Shown: in pieces, positions 49,676-58,430 of the stretch
Layout of the letters: each line of letters opens with the position of its first letter
How positions within the stretch are numbered: the stretch's first letter is position 1
From: VRUE01 sp963728045
GTDB taxonomy: Bacteria > Actinomycetota > Thermoleophilia > Solirubrobacterales > 70-9
Direction of reading: 5' to 3'
Length of the DNA: 64,000 bases
Assembly (NCBI GenBank): GCA_963728045.1
Contig: CAVSIE010000003.1
Coordinates: 1 to 64,000, forward strand
Translations under genes and position numbers: made by a program
The notes under the pieces: model-generated
What the model was told of the DNA's origin: nothing
What the model saw: only the letters and a program-made list of their open reading frames with translations
The model's database searches: none

Positions 49676-50878
49676 CTAGGCGGCGGCGAGCGCCGGCGAC
49701 TCGGAGGGCCGTGCGGGGGTGATCTCCAGCTCCCGTGCCGCGGCGCCGACCAGCTTCGCCGCCCGCTCCAGCTCACCGCTGCGGTGGGTCGCCATCGCGG
49801 TGAAGCGCAGCCGCGAGGAGCCCTCGGGCACCGTCGGCGGGCGGATTCCCTGTGCGAAGACCCCACGCTCGAGCGCCCGTTCGCTCAACTCCATCGTCGG
49901 CGCGGCGTCACCGATCTCCACCGGGACGATCTGGGTCGATGAGCCGCCCACGGTGAGGCCCTCGCCGGCGAGCGCGTTGCGCAGCGTCTCCGCGTTGGCC
50001 TGCAGGCGCTCGACCCGGTGGGGATGGGACTCGAGCAACTCCAGCGCGGCCAGCGCCGCGGCGGCCGCGGTCGGCGGCGGCGCCGTCGAGAAGATGAAGG
50101 GACGGGCGGTGTTGAGGAGGTACTCGACCAGCTCTCCGCTCCCACAGACATAGGCCCCGTAGGAGCCCAGCGCCTTTCCGAGCGTGCCGACGACGACATC
50201 GACCTCCTCGCTGAGACCGGCGGCGGCGACCGAGCCGCGGCCGCCCGGGCCGAGCGCGCCGGTGGCGTGCGCCTCGTCGACCATCAGCCTGCACCCGTGC
50301 CGGCGGGCCAGCACCACCAGTTGCTCCAGCGGCGCCACGTCGCCGTCCATCGAGAAGACGCCGTCGGTGACGACCAGCGAGGCCCGCTCGCCGGCCTCGC
50401 GCAGCCCCCAGGCGAGGTGCTCGAGGTCGCCGTGGCGGTAGACGAAGGTCTCGGCGCGGGAGAGGCGGCAGCCGTCGACGATGCTGGCGTGGTTGAGCTC
50501 GTCGGAGAAGACCACCTCATCACGCCCGGCAAGCGCTGCGATCGTGCCGGTGTTCGCCAGGTAGCCGGAGCCGAACAGCAGCGAGGCCTCGTAGCCCTTG
50601 AACTCGGCGAGCCGCTCCTCGAGGCTGCGATGCGGCTGCATGTTGCCGGAGATCAGCCGCGAGGCGCCGGCGCCGGCTCCCCAGCGCATCGCCGCCTCGG
50701 CCGCGGCGCCGCGGACACGCGGGTGGTCGGCCAGCCCCAGGTAGTTGTTCGAGCAGAGCAGCAGCACCGGCCGCCCGTCGAGCAGCACGCGCGGTCCTTG
50801 CGGGCCGCTGACGAGTCGCAGCCGCCGATGGAGCCCCTGGTCGCGGAGCTCCTCCAGCCGATCTGCGATGTCGGTCAT
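49676..50878 (-). CDS. bioF: 8-amino-7-oxononanoate synthase
   Basis: A 400-residue PLP enzyme: LCSNNYLGLADHPRV, DELNHASIVDGCRLS, VDEAHATGALGPGGRG and the PLP lysine in VVGTLGKALGSYGAYVCG. It condenses pimeloyl thioester with alanine. The start overlaps the bioB stop by 4 bp, so the genes form a bioB-bioF-bioD operon. Confidence 0.95.
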   Translation of the reverse strand: MTDIADRLEELRDQGLHRRLRLVSGPQGPRVLLDGRPVLLLCSNNYLGLADHPRVRGAAAEAAMRWGAGAGASRLISGNMQPHRSLEERLAEFKGYEASLLFGSGYLANTGTIAALAGRDEVVFSDELNHASIVDGCRLSRAETFVYRHGDLEHLAWGLREAGERASLVVTDGVFSMDGDVAPLEQLVVLARRHGCRLMVDEAHATGALGPGGRGSVAAAGLSEEVDVVVGTLGKALGSYGAYVCGSGELVEYLLNTARPFIFSTAPPPTAAAAALAALELLESHPHRVERLQANAETLRNALAGEGLTVGGSSTQIVPVEIGDAAPTMELSERALERGVFAQGIRPPTVPEGSSRLRFTAMATHRSGELERAAKLVGAAARELEITPARPSESPALAAA

Positions 50879-51999
50879 GCCGCCTGTGGGTAAGGCGGGG
50901 GCTTCTTGGTCTTCTTGATCACCCGCAGCTGGGTCGAGGGGTCCCAGAAGTTGGCCTCGTCCTGGCGGTCGATCAGCTCGTCGACAGGCGTCGCCGGCGC
51001 ATCGCCCTCAAGCCAGCCGGAGCGGTTGTCGGGGCGGGGGTTGGCGCCGTTGTCGGGCTGGCGGGCCACGTTCAGGCCCAGCTCCTCGAACATCGCCCGG
51101 TCCTCCTCCGGCTCGGCGCCGAGGGTGGTGAGGAAGTTGCCCATCATCACTCCGTTGAGCCCCGCCTTGACCGCCAGTGGTTGCAGGTCGCCGAGGTTCT
51201 CGACCCGGCCGCCGCAGAGGCGGAAGAGCGCGCCGGGGATGACCAGGCGGAAGACCGCCACCCACTTGACCACCTCCCAGGCGTCCATCAGGGGCCTGTC
51301 GCCGAACTTGGTGCCCTCACGCGGGTTGAGCAGGTTGATCGGCACCGAGGTCGGGTTCAGCTCGGTGAGCTCGAAGGCCATCTCGACCCGCTGCCGCGGC
51401 GACTCGCCGAGGTTGAGGATGCCGCCGACGCAGGTCTCCAGGCCGGCCTCCTTGACCGCGTCGATCGTCCGCAGCCTGCCCTCGTAGCGGACCGTGGTCG
51501 TGACCTCGGGGTAGTAGGAGCGGGCCGACTCGACGTTGTGGTGGACGCGCTGGACTCCTGCCTCCTTCAGCTGTTTGGCTCGCTCCCCCGACATGTGGCC
51601 GATCGAGGCGCAGCGCTTCAGGTTGGTCTGCTCGGCGACCAGCCTCGTCCCTTCGAGGATCTTCTGGAAGTCCCGTTTGGAGAGCCCCTGCCCCTGGGTG
51701 ACCATGCAGAAACGATGGGCGCCCGCGGCCTCGGCCGCCTTGGCATGCTCGAGGATCTGCTCGGGCTCCATCATCGCGTGCATCGGCGTGTCCGCCTCGG
51801 CGTAGCGCGACTGGGCGCAGAAGCCGCAGTCCTCGGCGCAGCCGCCCGACTTGGCGTTGACCAGCGAGCACATGTCGGTGGAGTCGCCGAAGTTCTCTTT
51901 GCGCACCTGCCAGGCACGCTCGACCAGCGTGCCGATCTCCTCGTGGCTGGACAGTTCGCCCAGCGACAGGGCTTCGTCGAACGAGATCAGGGAAGGCAT
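50875..51999 (-). CDS. bioB: Biotin synthase
   Basis: A 374-residue radical-SAM enzyme. Cys54, Cys58 and Cys61 (CAEDCGFC) bind the 4Fe-4S cluster, and the LNLGESPRQRVEMAFEL-type block supports the assignment. It inserts sulfur into dethiobiotin. bioB leads the operon and diverges from the GH3 gene with only 53 bp between starts. No BirA-type palindrome was found. Confidence 0.96.
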   Translation of the reverse strand: MPSLISFDEALSLGELSSHEEIGTLVERAWQVRKENFGDSTDMCSLVNAKSGGCAEDCGFCAQSRYAEADTPMHAMMEPEQILEHAKAAEAAGAHRFCMVTQGQGLSKRDFQKILEGTRLVAEQTNLKRCASIGHMSGERAKQLKEAGVQRVHHNVESARSYYPEVTTTVRYEGRLRTIDAVKEAGLETCVGGILNLGESPRQRVEMAFELTELNPTSVPINLLNPREGTKFGDRPLMDAWEVVKWVAVFRLVIPGALFRLCGGRVENLGDLQPLAVKAGLNGVMMGNFLTTLGAEPEEDRAMFEELGLNVARQPDNGANPRPDNRSGWLEGDAPATPVDELIDRQDEANFWDPSTQLRVIKKTKKPPPYPQAA

Positions 52000-52052
52000 T
52001 CGGGCGCAAGGCTAGGAATTGAGCCGGACGTGCCGGCGACTAGCCTCACGGG

Positions 52053-53156
52053 ATGAAGAGACGCAGGCAGATCGCCCTGGTGGCGTGCTGCGCGCTCGCC
52101 GCGGGCGCCTTCGCTTTTGGCGTCACGCTGGGCGATGGGGCAGCGCCGCCGCGACCGAGCGTCGCCAGCCAGCTCACACCTGAGCGGCTCGCCGGCCAGC
52201 GGATCGTCGTCGGGTTTTCCGGCGTGGAAGCTCCTCGCCCGGTCAAGTGGATGATCCGCGAGGGCCGTGTCGCAGGGGTGATCCTCTTCGACGAGAACCT
52301 CGCCGGTCGCAATGCCGACCGCCGGCTCATACGCCGCCTGCAGTCGGTTCCACGGCCGCCCGGCCTGCGCGACCCGCTGCTGGTGATGATCGACCAGGAG
52401 GGTGGGCTGGTGAAGAGGGTCGGCGGCGCGCCGACCGCCTCCGCCCGCGAGATGGGCGCGCGCGGCGCCGCCTTCAGCCGCGCGCAGGGGCTGCGCACGG
52501 CGCGCAACCTGCGCAACCTCGGCGTCAACGTCGACCTGGCGCCGGTCCTCGACGTCGCCCGCCCCGGCGGCACGATCGCCGAGACCGAACGCGGCTTCGG
52601 CTCGAGCGCCGAGCAGGTGGAGAAGACCGCTGTGCCCTTCGCCGCAGGGCTGCAGGATGGTGGGGTGGCGGCAACGGCGAAGCACTTTCCCGGGCTCGGC
52701 GCGGCCCGCCTCAACACCGACTTCGCGGTCGAACGAGTCGATCTCTCCAGGCAGGAGCTGCGACAGGTCGACGAGGCGCCCTACAGGCGATTCATCGCGG
52801 GCGGCGGCGAGCTGGTGATGCTGAGCACTGCGATCTACCCTGCTTTCTCACCCAGGCCCGCCGCCTTCGCCCGCTCGGTAGCGACCGGCGAGCTGCGCGG
52901 CCGGCTCGGCTTCGACGGTGTCTCGATCACTGACGCTCTCGAGACCGTCGCCGTGCGCGACTTCGGCGGCTCGGCCAAGGCCGCCCTGGCGGCGGCGGGC
53001 GCCGGCGTCGACCTTCTCCTCTTCACCGACTACAGGGCTGGCGCCCAGGCCCAGCGCGCCCTGGGGCGCCGAATCCGCACTCGGGCGGTCGTTCGGGTCG
53101 CCGCGGAAGACTCGGTGAGCCGCATCCTGCGCCTGCGTCACCATCTCGCCCGCTAG
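52053..53156 (+). CDS. Glycoside hydrolase family 3 beta-N-acetylhexosaminidase-like protein
   Basis: A 367-residue protein with an N-terminal signal or anchor (VACCALAAGAFAFGVTLG). GH3 motifs are KHFPGLGAA (the His-Asp dyad region) and SITDALET, where the Asp would be the nucleophile, and VDLAPVLDVARPGGTIAETE. NagZ-like enzymes cleave GlcNAc from muropeptides. Exported GH3 proteins in Gram-positives do this outside the membrane. Confidence 0.85.
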   Translation: MKRRRQIALVACCALAAGAFAFGVTLGDGAAPPRPSVASQLTPERLAGQRIVVGFSGVEAPRPVKWMIREGRVAGVILFDENLAGRNADRRLIRRLQSVPRPPGLRDPLLVMIDQEGGLVKRVGGAPTASAREMGARGAAFSRAQGLRTARNLRNLGVNVDLAPVLDVARPGGTIAETERGFGSSAEQVEKTAVPFAAGLQDGGVAATAKHFPGLGAARLNTDFAVERVDLSRQELRQVDEAPYRRFIAGGGELVMLSTAIYPAFSPRPAAFARSVATGELRGRLGFDGVSITDALETVAVRDFGGSAKAALAAAGAGVDLLLFTDYRAGAQAQRALGRRIRTRAVVRVAAEDSVSRILRLRHHLAR

Positions 53157-53173
53157 ACGCGCGCGGAGCCGCC

Positions 53174-53821
53174 TTACTCGACCGGCGTCGCCGCCAGCGA
53201 CTCCCAGAGGTAGAGCGAGGCGAGGCTGCGGTGGGGGCGCCAGGGCTCGCCGATCTCCAGCACCTGGGCTGGGGGAGGCATCTCCTCCAGCTCGTACTCG
53301 ACCTGCACCGCCTTGCGGATGCCGAGGTCGCCGCCGGAGAGCACGTCCGGGCGCTCGAGGTGGAAGAGCAGGAACATCTCGGCGGTCCACTGGCCGAGGC
53401 CGCGGACGGCGACGATCTCCTCGATCACCTCCTCGTCGGGGAGCCGGTCCAGCCGGTCGACCTCGAGCTCGCCGGCGATCACATGGGAGGCGAGGTCGCG
53501 GACATATTCGACCTTGCGCCCGGAGAGGCCGGCGCCGCGCAGGTCCTGCTCACTGGCTTCGAGCAGCTCCTCCGGGCTCGGCGTGCGGCCGCCGAAGATC
53601 TCGATCACGCGGCCGTAGATCGTCCGCGCCGCCTTGGTCGAGAGCTGCTGGCCGACGATCGCCCGCAGCAGCGCCCCGTAGGCGTCGGCGGGCCGCTCCT
53701 CGCTGCGCCGTTTCAGCCGCGTCTTCACGTCGAGCTTGCCGATTCGCTCGATCAGGTCCGCCATCACGGGGTCGGAGGCGCTCAGCGCTTTGCGGGCGGC
53801 TGCGCTCACTTCCCCTGCCAT
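53174..53821 (-). CDS. DNA-3-methyladenine glycosylase, AlkA-like HhH-GPD
   Basis: A 215-residue protein. The helix-hairpin-helix (VRGLGQWTAEMFLLFHL) and the catalytic Asp in DVLSGGDLGIRKAV are clear. AlkA-type enzymes remove alkylated purines. The start is ATG within the coding end of the preceding enoyl-CoA hydratase (16-bp overlap), which gives the usual length; the longer frame is a shadow. Confidence 0.9.
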   Translation of the reverse strand: MAGEVSAAARKALSASDPVMADLIERIGKLDVKTRLKRRSEERPADAYGALLRAIVGQQLSTKAARTIYGRVIEIFGGRTPSPEELLEASEQDLRGAGLSGRKVEYVRDLASHVIAGELEVDRLDRLPDEEVIEEIVAVRGLGQWTAEMFLLFHLERPDVLSGGDLGIRKAVQVEYELEEMPPPAQVLEIGEPWRPHRSLASLYLWESLAATPVE

Positions 53822-54612
53822 TCCGGCTTGCGTTTCTCGGCGAAGGCGCGGATCCCCTCGCGCAGGTCCTCGGAGGAGAAGCAGGACTCGCGGAGGGCGA
53901 TCAGGCCGGCCTCTTGCTGCTCGGTGAGCACGGGGGAGGCGTTGAGCAGCTCGATCGCGCTCTTGTTGCCGCGCATCGAGAGCGGCGCGTTGGCGGCGAC
54001 TTCGGCGGCCAGCGCGACCGAGAGCTCCTCGAGCCGCTCGCCGGCGACGACTTCGTGGACCAGCCCGATCTCCGCGGCGCGGGTGGCCTCGAAGTTGCGC
54101 CCGGTCAGGAACAGCTCCTTGGTCCGCGCCAGGCCGACCGTGTCGAGGAACTTGCGCAGCCCGGTGTGGCCGTAGACGAGGCCGAGCTTTGCCGGCGGCA
54201 TTCCCAGCTTGGCACCGGTGGCGCAGATCCGCAGGTCGCAGGTGATCGCCAGCTCCAGCCCGCCGCCGAGGCAATGGCCGTTGATCGCGGCGACCGTCGG
54301 CCAGGGGTGGGCGGCGAGCGCCTCCAGGGCGCGGTGGAAGGGGTGGGCGACGAGCGCCTCGGCATCCCGCTCGAAGGTCTCGGCGGGGAAGGAGGCGATG
54401 TCGTAACCCGCCGAGAAGACCGGCGGCGCGCCGGTGATCAACAGGCAGCGGGTCTCGATGCCGCGGTCGAGGCGCGGCAGGGTCTCGGCCAGCGCGTCGA
54501 GGATCTCGTGGTCGAGCGCGTTGCGGCGCTCGGGGTTGGAGAGGCGGATGCGGACGACCGCCTCGGCCGGGGAGTCGAGCAGGAGCTTGCCGCCGGCGAG
54601 CTGCTCGCTCAC
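53806..54612 (-). CDS. Enoyl-CoA hydratase/isomerase family protein
   Basis: A 268-residue crotonase: PPVFSAGYDIASF, NGHCLGGGLELAITCDL and AKLGMPPAKLGLVYGHTGL. It has the oxyanion glycines, but the second catalytic glutamate of hydratases is replaced in the PPAKLGL block, so an isomerase or other crotonase activity is likely. It overlaps the biotin-carrier gene by 4 bp. Confidence 0.87.
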   Translation of the reverse strand: MSEQLAGGKLLLDSPAEAVVRIRLSNPERRNALDHEILDALAETLPRLDRGIETRCLLITGAPPVFSAGYDIASFPAETFERDAEALVAHPFHRALEALAAHPWPTVAAINGHCLGGGLELAITCDLRICATGAKLGMPPAKLGLVYGHTGLRKFLDTVGLARTKELFLTGRNFEATRAAEIGLVHEVVAGERLEELSVALAAEVAANAPLSMRGNKSAIELLNASPVLTEQQEAGLIALRESCFSSEDLREGIRAFAEKRKPEWQGK

Positions 54613-54824
54613 TCGAGCACTACGAGGACGTCGCCTTCGCTGACCGACTGGCCCTCCTCGCAGCGGATCTCCTTGACGGTCCCGTCGTCCTCGGCCTCGA
54701 CCGGGATCTCCATCTTCATCGACTCGAGGATGACGACGGTGTCGCCGTCTTCGACTTCGTCGCCGACCGCCACCTCGACTTTCCAGACGTTGCCGGTGAT
54801 GTGCGCCTCGATGTCAGTGCTCAT
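54609..54824 (-). CDS. Biotin/lipoyl carrier protein (acyl-CoA carboxylase BCCP-like)
   Basis: A 71-residue biotinyl domain: ITGNVWKVEVAVGDEVEDGD, ESMKMEIPVEAEDDG (biotinylated Lys in E-S-M-K-M) and VSEGDVLVVLE. A stand-alone biotin carrier this small would serve an acyl-CoA carboxylase encoded elsewhere. It needs biotin, and biotin genes lie nearby. It is upstream of the enoyl-CoA hydratase. Confidence 0.9.
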   Translation of the reverse strand: MSTDIEAHITGNVWKVEVAVGDEVEDGDTVVILESMKMEIPVEAEDDGTVKEIRCEEGQSVSEGDVLVVLE

Positions 54825-54844
54825 GTCGGCCGTCCTGTTCGTTT

Positions 54845-54949
54845 CTGGACGTGCGAGAACCGAGCATGGCGAGGACGCAGGGAGCGAAGCGTGCTGTAAG
54901 CACGCGAGCGACTGAGGACAAAGCCAGGCGAAGGTTCGCAGCCGTCCAG
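54845..54949. repeat. Palindromic element B, copy 1
   Basis: A core AGGACGCAGGGAGCG ... GCGTGC-GCACGC ... GAGCGACTGAGGAC is flanked by imperfectly complementary outer arms (CTGGACG...GAACC with GGTTC...CGTCCAG). It sits between divergent genes. A copy in inverse orientation lies at 62,544-62,643 with different outer arms. Confidence 0.7.
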
Positions 54950-54969
54950 GGGCGGACAGGGCTGTCGAC

Positions 54970-55704
54970 ATGAGCACCTCATGGGCGGGGACAATATCCG
55001 CCGTGCAGGACTCCCTTGCCGTGATCGTCGCCGCCCGCAACGAGGCGGACCGGGTCGGCGCCACGGTCGCGGCGTTGCGCGAGGCTTTCCCCGGCGCGGC
55101 GATCTGGGTCGCCGACGACGCCTCTGACGACGGCACCGCGGAGACGGCGCTGGCGGCCGGGGCCCAGGTGGTCAGCCGCGGCCGTCCGCACGGCAAGGGC
55201 GCCAACGTGACGGCGGCGGCCGAGGCGGCGCTGGGCGCCGATCCCGCGCCGCGGCTCTTCCTGCTCTGTGACGGCGACCTCGGCGCCTCGGCGGGCAGGC
55301 TGGCGCCCCTGGTCGAGGCGGTCGAGGACGGCGAGTGCGACCTCGCCGTCGCCGCCTTCGCCCGCCGGGTTGGCGGTGGCTTCGGCGTTGCCCTGGGCTT
55401 CGCCCGCTGGGCAATCCGTCGCCGCTGCGGCCTGGAGGCGACCGCGCCGATCTCCGGCCAGCGGGCGATGCGGGTCGAGGCCCTATGCGCGGCGCTTCCC
55501 TTTGCCCGTGGCTACGGGATGGAGGTGGGGATGACGATCGACGCCGTCCGCGCCGGCTACCGGCTGCGCGAGTACGAGCTCGACCTCAGCCACCGTGCCA
55601 CTGGCCGCTCCGCAGCCGGCTTCCTCCACCGGGGCCGCCAGCTGCGCGATTTCGCCCGGGTGTACTTCGTCAAGGGGGGAGAGCCTCGACGCTCTGGCTC
55701 TTAG
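54970..55704 (+). CDS. Family 2 glycosyltransferase
   Basis: A 244-residue GT-A fold: LAVIVAARNEADRVGATVAA, WVADDASDDGTAETALAAGA and LCDGDLGASAGRLAP (DxD-like motif). It has no transmembrane helix, and the C-terminal part (FLHRGRQLRDFARVYFVKG) is helical. The sugar and acceptor are unknown; polyprenol-linked or cell-envelope glycans are likely. Confidence 0.87.
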   Translation: MSTSWAGTISAVQDSLAVIVAARNEADRVGATVAALREAFPGAAIWVADDASDDGTAETALAAGAQVVSRGRPHGKGANVTAAAEAALGADPAPRLFLLCDGDLGASAGRLAPLVEAVEDGECDLAVAAFARRVGGGFGVALGFARWAIRRRCGLEATAPISGQRAMRVEALCAALPFARGYGMEVGMTIDAVRAGYRLREYELDLSHRATGRSAAGFLHRGRQLRDFARVYFVKGGEPRRSGS

Positions 55705-55743
55705 GTGGGCATGAGCCAATCTGTCGCCCCCGCTCCTGCTACC

Positions 55744-55767
55744 TTTACCTCAACCACTCTAGGTAAA
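55744..55767 (+). promoter_or_regulatory. Inverted repeat upstream of abrB-like gene
   Basis: TTTACCT (55,744-55,750) and AGGTAAA (55,761-55,767) are complementary 7-bp arms separated by 10 bp and stand 3 bp before the ATG. It is a candidate autoregulatory operator for the AbrB/VapC pair. Confidence 0.6.
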
Positions 55768-55770
55768 GCA

Positions 55771-55989
55771 ATGCCAAAGCTCTCTCGCAAGAACCAGGTG
55801 ACGATCCCCGTCGAAGTGCTGCGCAAGTCTGGCCTCGAGCCGGGGGACGAGCTGAATGTGCGGGCGGTTGGGCGGGGGCGGCTGGAGCTTGAGCGCCGCC
55901 CTGATCTGGTCAATCAGTTCGCCGGCAGCCTGCCTTCCGCATATCCACCCGGCTACCTCGAGGGGCTGCGGTCCGAGTGGGAGCGGTAG
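55771..55989 (+). CDS. AbrB/SpoVT-type antitoxin
   Basis: A 72-residue swapped-hairpin protein: MPKLSRKNQVTIPVEVLRKS then GLEPGDELNVRAVGRGRLEL. The ATG is chosen over a GTG 66 bp upstream because the operator sits between them and the domain begins here. It overlaps the PIN gene by 13 bp. It probably inhibits VapC and represses the operon. Confidence 0.87.
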   Translation: MPKLSRKNQVTIPVEVLRKSGLEPGDELNVRAVGRGRLELERRPDLVNQFAGSLPSAYPPGYLEGLRSEWER

Positions 55990-56342
55990 TCCTCGACGCC
56001 AGCGTCGCGATCGGCTTCCTCGATCCGACCGACGCGCATCACGAGCGCGCAGTCGCGAGCCTGCGCGAGACCGACCAGGACGAGCTGCTGATCGCGGCCA
56101 GCGCCTACAGCGAGATCCTCGTCTGGCCGCTCGCCAAAGGGCACGGCGACCTGGTCGAGGAGTTCATCGACGGCCTCCGTGTGGAGGTTGTCCCCCTAAG
56201 CCGCGAGATCGCGAGAGGCGCAGCCGAGCTGCGGGCCAAGCACCGTGCCCTGCGCCTCGCCGACGCCTTCGTGCTAGCGACGGCCCGGTACCGCGACGCT
56301 GCCCTGCTCACCTTCGACGACCGCCTGAGCCGCTTCGCGTAG
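55977..56342 (+). CDS. VapC-like PIN-domain toxin
   Basis: A 121-residue PIN protein with acidic catalytic residues Asp7 (VLDAS), Glu46 (YSEIL), Asp96 (LADAF) and Asp114/115 (LLTFDD). Such enzymes cleave specific RNAs. It starts with GTG in the antitoxin gene. A complete VapBC-type module. Confidence 0.9.
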   Translation: MGAVVLDASVAIGFLDPTDAHHERAVASLRETDQDELLIAASAYSEILVWPLAKGHGDLVEEFIDGLRVEVVPLSREIARGAAELRAKHRALRLADAFVLATARYRDAALLTFDDRLSRFA

Positions 56343-56345
56343 GCC

Positions 56346-57788
56346 CTAGGCCGAGTGCTCCCAGGGCGCCTGCGGCCAGCCGTCGCCGGCGCGCTCGAGG
56401 GCGCCGGCCAGTTCCAGCAGGGTCGCCTCGTCGTTTTCGCGACCGAGCAGCTGGGCGCCGATCGGCAGGCTCGATGCCGTCAGCCCGGCCGGGACGCTGA
56501 TCCCGGGCCAGCCGGTCACGTTCCAGGCGAAGGCGAACGGGCAGGTGGCGCTGGCAACCGTGCTGGTGCCCCAGTAGCCGCGTCCCTCGAGGGCCCCGAT
56601 CCGGGGCGGCGGCTTCGCTGTGGTCGGGGTGAGGACGACGTCGAAGCGGTCGAAGACGCGGCCGACCCGGCGGCGCAGGGCGGGCTCGGCGGCGCGGGAG
56701 AGCCGCAGCGGGACTCCGCTGAGTGCCTTGCCCATCCTGGCGTGGACGCGGGTGCGCGGCTCCAGGCAGGAGCGGTCCTCGACGTTGGCGTTGAGCCAGG
56801 CGTCGACCCCGGCCATGCCGCGGGGGATGATCGCCGGGCCGACGAGGCCGTAGTCGGGATCGGCCGGCGTGACGTCGTGGCCGAGCTCGGCGAGCCGGTC
56901 AGCCGTCGCTTCGATCGCGCGGCGGTGCTCGTCGTCGACGGCGCCGGAGAGACCGAAGGGGGTGGCGAAGGAAACCGCGACGCGCAGGCGGCGCGGCTCG
57001 CGGGCGGCCGTCTCCGAGAACGGCTCCGCCGGCACCGGCGGGCGGTGGAGGTCGGCCGGCACGTTGCCGTGGATCGCGTCGAGGAGCAGGGCCGCGTCGG
57101 CGACGTTTCGCGCCAGCGGCCCGTAACAGCTGAGTCCGTTGAAGGCCTCTGCGTCCGGCCAGGTGGAGACGCGACCGCGCTGGGGCTTGAGGCCGATCAG
57201 GCCGGTCCAGGCTGCGGGGATGCGGATCGAGCCCGCCCCGTCCGAGCCGACGGCGGCGGCCACGATTCCGGCGGCTACCGCAGCCGCCGCGCCACCGCTG
57301 GAACCGCCGGGCGTGTGATCGGTGTTCCAGGGGTTGCGGGTGGCGCCGTAGGTCGGGGTCTCGGTGAAGTGCCACTGGCCGACCTCCGGGGCGTGGGTCT
57401 TGCCGATCACGATCGCCCCCGCCTCGCGCAACCGCCGCACCATCTCTGCGTCACGTACTGCGGCCTCATGCTCTCCTGCGCACCCGAAGGGGGAGGTACA
57501 CCCGGTCAGGTGGACGTCGTCCTTGATCGCCACCGGGACCCCGAGCAGCGGCGCCCCGTTCCCTTCGCCGAGCCGGGCATCTGCCGCGTCGGCCTCTGCC
57601 AGGGCCTCCTCTGCGCGCAGCAGGCGGAAGGCGTTGAGGTCCGGCTGCGCTGCCCCCGCCCGCTCCAGCGCGGTCTCGACCAGTTCGCGGGAGGACACCT
57701 CGCCCGCGACCAACAGTGCTGCCTGCTCGGCCAGCCCGTGAGCCTCGCTCGCGGTCTCCGGCGTTTTCGAAATCGTCTCGCTGGGCAT
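56346..57788 (-). CDS. Amidase signature enzyme
   Basis: A 480-residue amidase. The Ser-cisSer-Lys triad is Lys89 (GVPVAIKDD), Ser163 (GGSSGGAAAA) and Ser187 (GSDGAGSIRIPAAW). The substrate is unknown; the family includes enantioselective amidases, indoleacetamide hydrolases and GatA. It diverges from a TetR gene with a palindrome between, suggesting that TetR controls it. Confidence 0.92.
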   Translation of the reverse strand: MPSETISKTPETASEAHGLAEQAALLVAGEVSSRELVETALERAGAAQPDLNAFRLLRAEEALAEADAADARLGEGNGAPLLGVPVAIKDDVHLTGCTSPFGCAGEHEAAVRDAEMVRRLREAGAIVIGKTHAPEVGQWHFTETPTYGATRNPWNTDHTPGGSSGGAAAAVAAGIVAAAVGSDGAGSIRIPAAWTGLIGLKPQRGRVSTWPDAEAFNGLSCYGPLARNVADAALLLDAIHGNVPADLHRPPVPAEPFSETAAREPRRLRVAVSFATPFGLSGAVDDEHRRAIEATADRLAELGHDVTPADPDYGLVGPAIIPRGMAGVDAWLNANVEDRSCLEPRTRVHARMGKALSGVPLRLSRAAEPALRRRVGRVFDRFDVVLTPTTAKPPPRIGALEGRGYWGTSTVASATCPFAFAWNVTGWPGISVPAGLTASSLPIGAQLLGRENDEATLLELAGALERAGDGWPQAPWEHSA

Positions 57789-57809
57789 GGGGCCTCCTCG
57801 CAGGCACTA

Positions 57810-57825
57810 GTTCGTTCGAACGAAC
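57810..57825. promoter_or_regulatory. Perfect TetR-type palindrome between amidase and tetR
   Basis: GTTCGTTCGAACGAAC is a perfect 16-bp palindrome located 22 bp from the amidase start and 30 bp from the tetR start. It probably binds the adjacent TetR protein and controls both directions. Confidence 0.75.
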
Positions 57826-57854
57826 AATAAGCTAAACGAGTACTCTGGCGCAGC

Positions 57855-58430
57855 TTGACTCCCGCAACCGCCACCGACACCCGAGACCGCATCCTCCGCA
57901 CCACGCTCGAGCTGATCGGGCGCGAGGGGATAGCCGCGGTCACCAACCGCAGCGTCGCCGCGGCGGCCGGCGTCTCTCTCGGCTCGCTCACGTACCACTT
58001 CGAGAGCCAGGTGGACCTGCTACGCGAGAGCCTGCTGCTGTTCGTCGGCGAGGAGGTCGAGCGGCTGGAGGCGATCGCGGCCGACATGCGCAGTCGCCGT
58101 CCCAGCGTCGAGGAGGTTGCCGGCGAAGTGGAGCGGATCGTCGAGGAATCGACCAACCGGATGCAGCAGCTGGCCGAGGTCGAGCTGCACCTGCGTGCCG
58201 CTCGTGACCCCGAGCTGCGCGACGCTTCGCGCCGCTGCTTCGAGGCGTACGAGGGTGTTGCCGCGACCGCCCTGGAGATGCTCGACGTCCCCGACCCCGA
58301 GCGCCACGCGTCCGCGGTCGTGGCGTTGCTCTACGGACTGGGATTGCGCAGGCTCGGCACCGGAGACGAAGACGCGGCCGGCACCGCCGAGGCGCTGCTG
58401 ACACTCGTGCGGGGCGCGCGCCGGTCGTGA
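57855..58430 (+). CDS. TetR-family regulator
   Basis: A 191-residue TetR with the N-terminal HTH (TRDRILRTTLELIGREG, TNRSVAAAAGVSLGSLTYHF). It starts with TTG and its stop overlaps glpK by 4 bp (GTGA), so the two are co-translated. This suggests that it senses a metabolite linked to the amidase or glycerol pathway. Confidence 0.88.
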   Translation: MTPATATDTRDRILRTTLELIGREGIAAVTNRSVAAAAGVSLGSLTYHFESQVDLLRESLLLFVGEEVERLEAIAADMRSRRPSVEEVAGEVERIVEESTNRMQQLAEVELHLRAARDPELRDASRRCFEAYEGVAATALEMLDVPDPERHASAVVALLYGLGLRRLGTGDEDAAGTAEALLTLVRGARRS

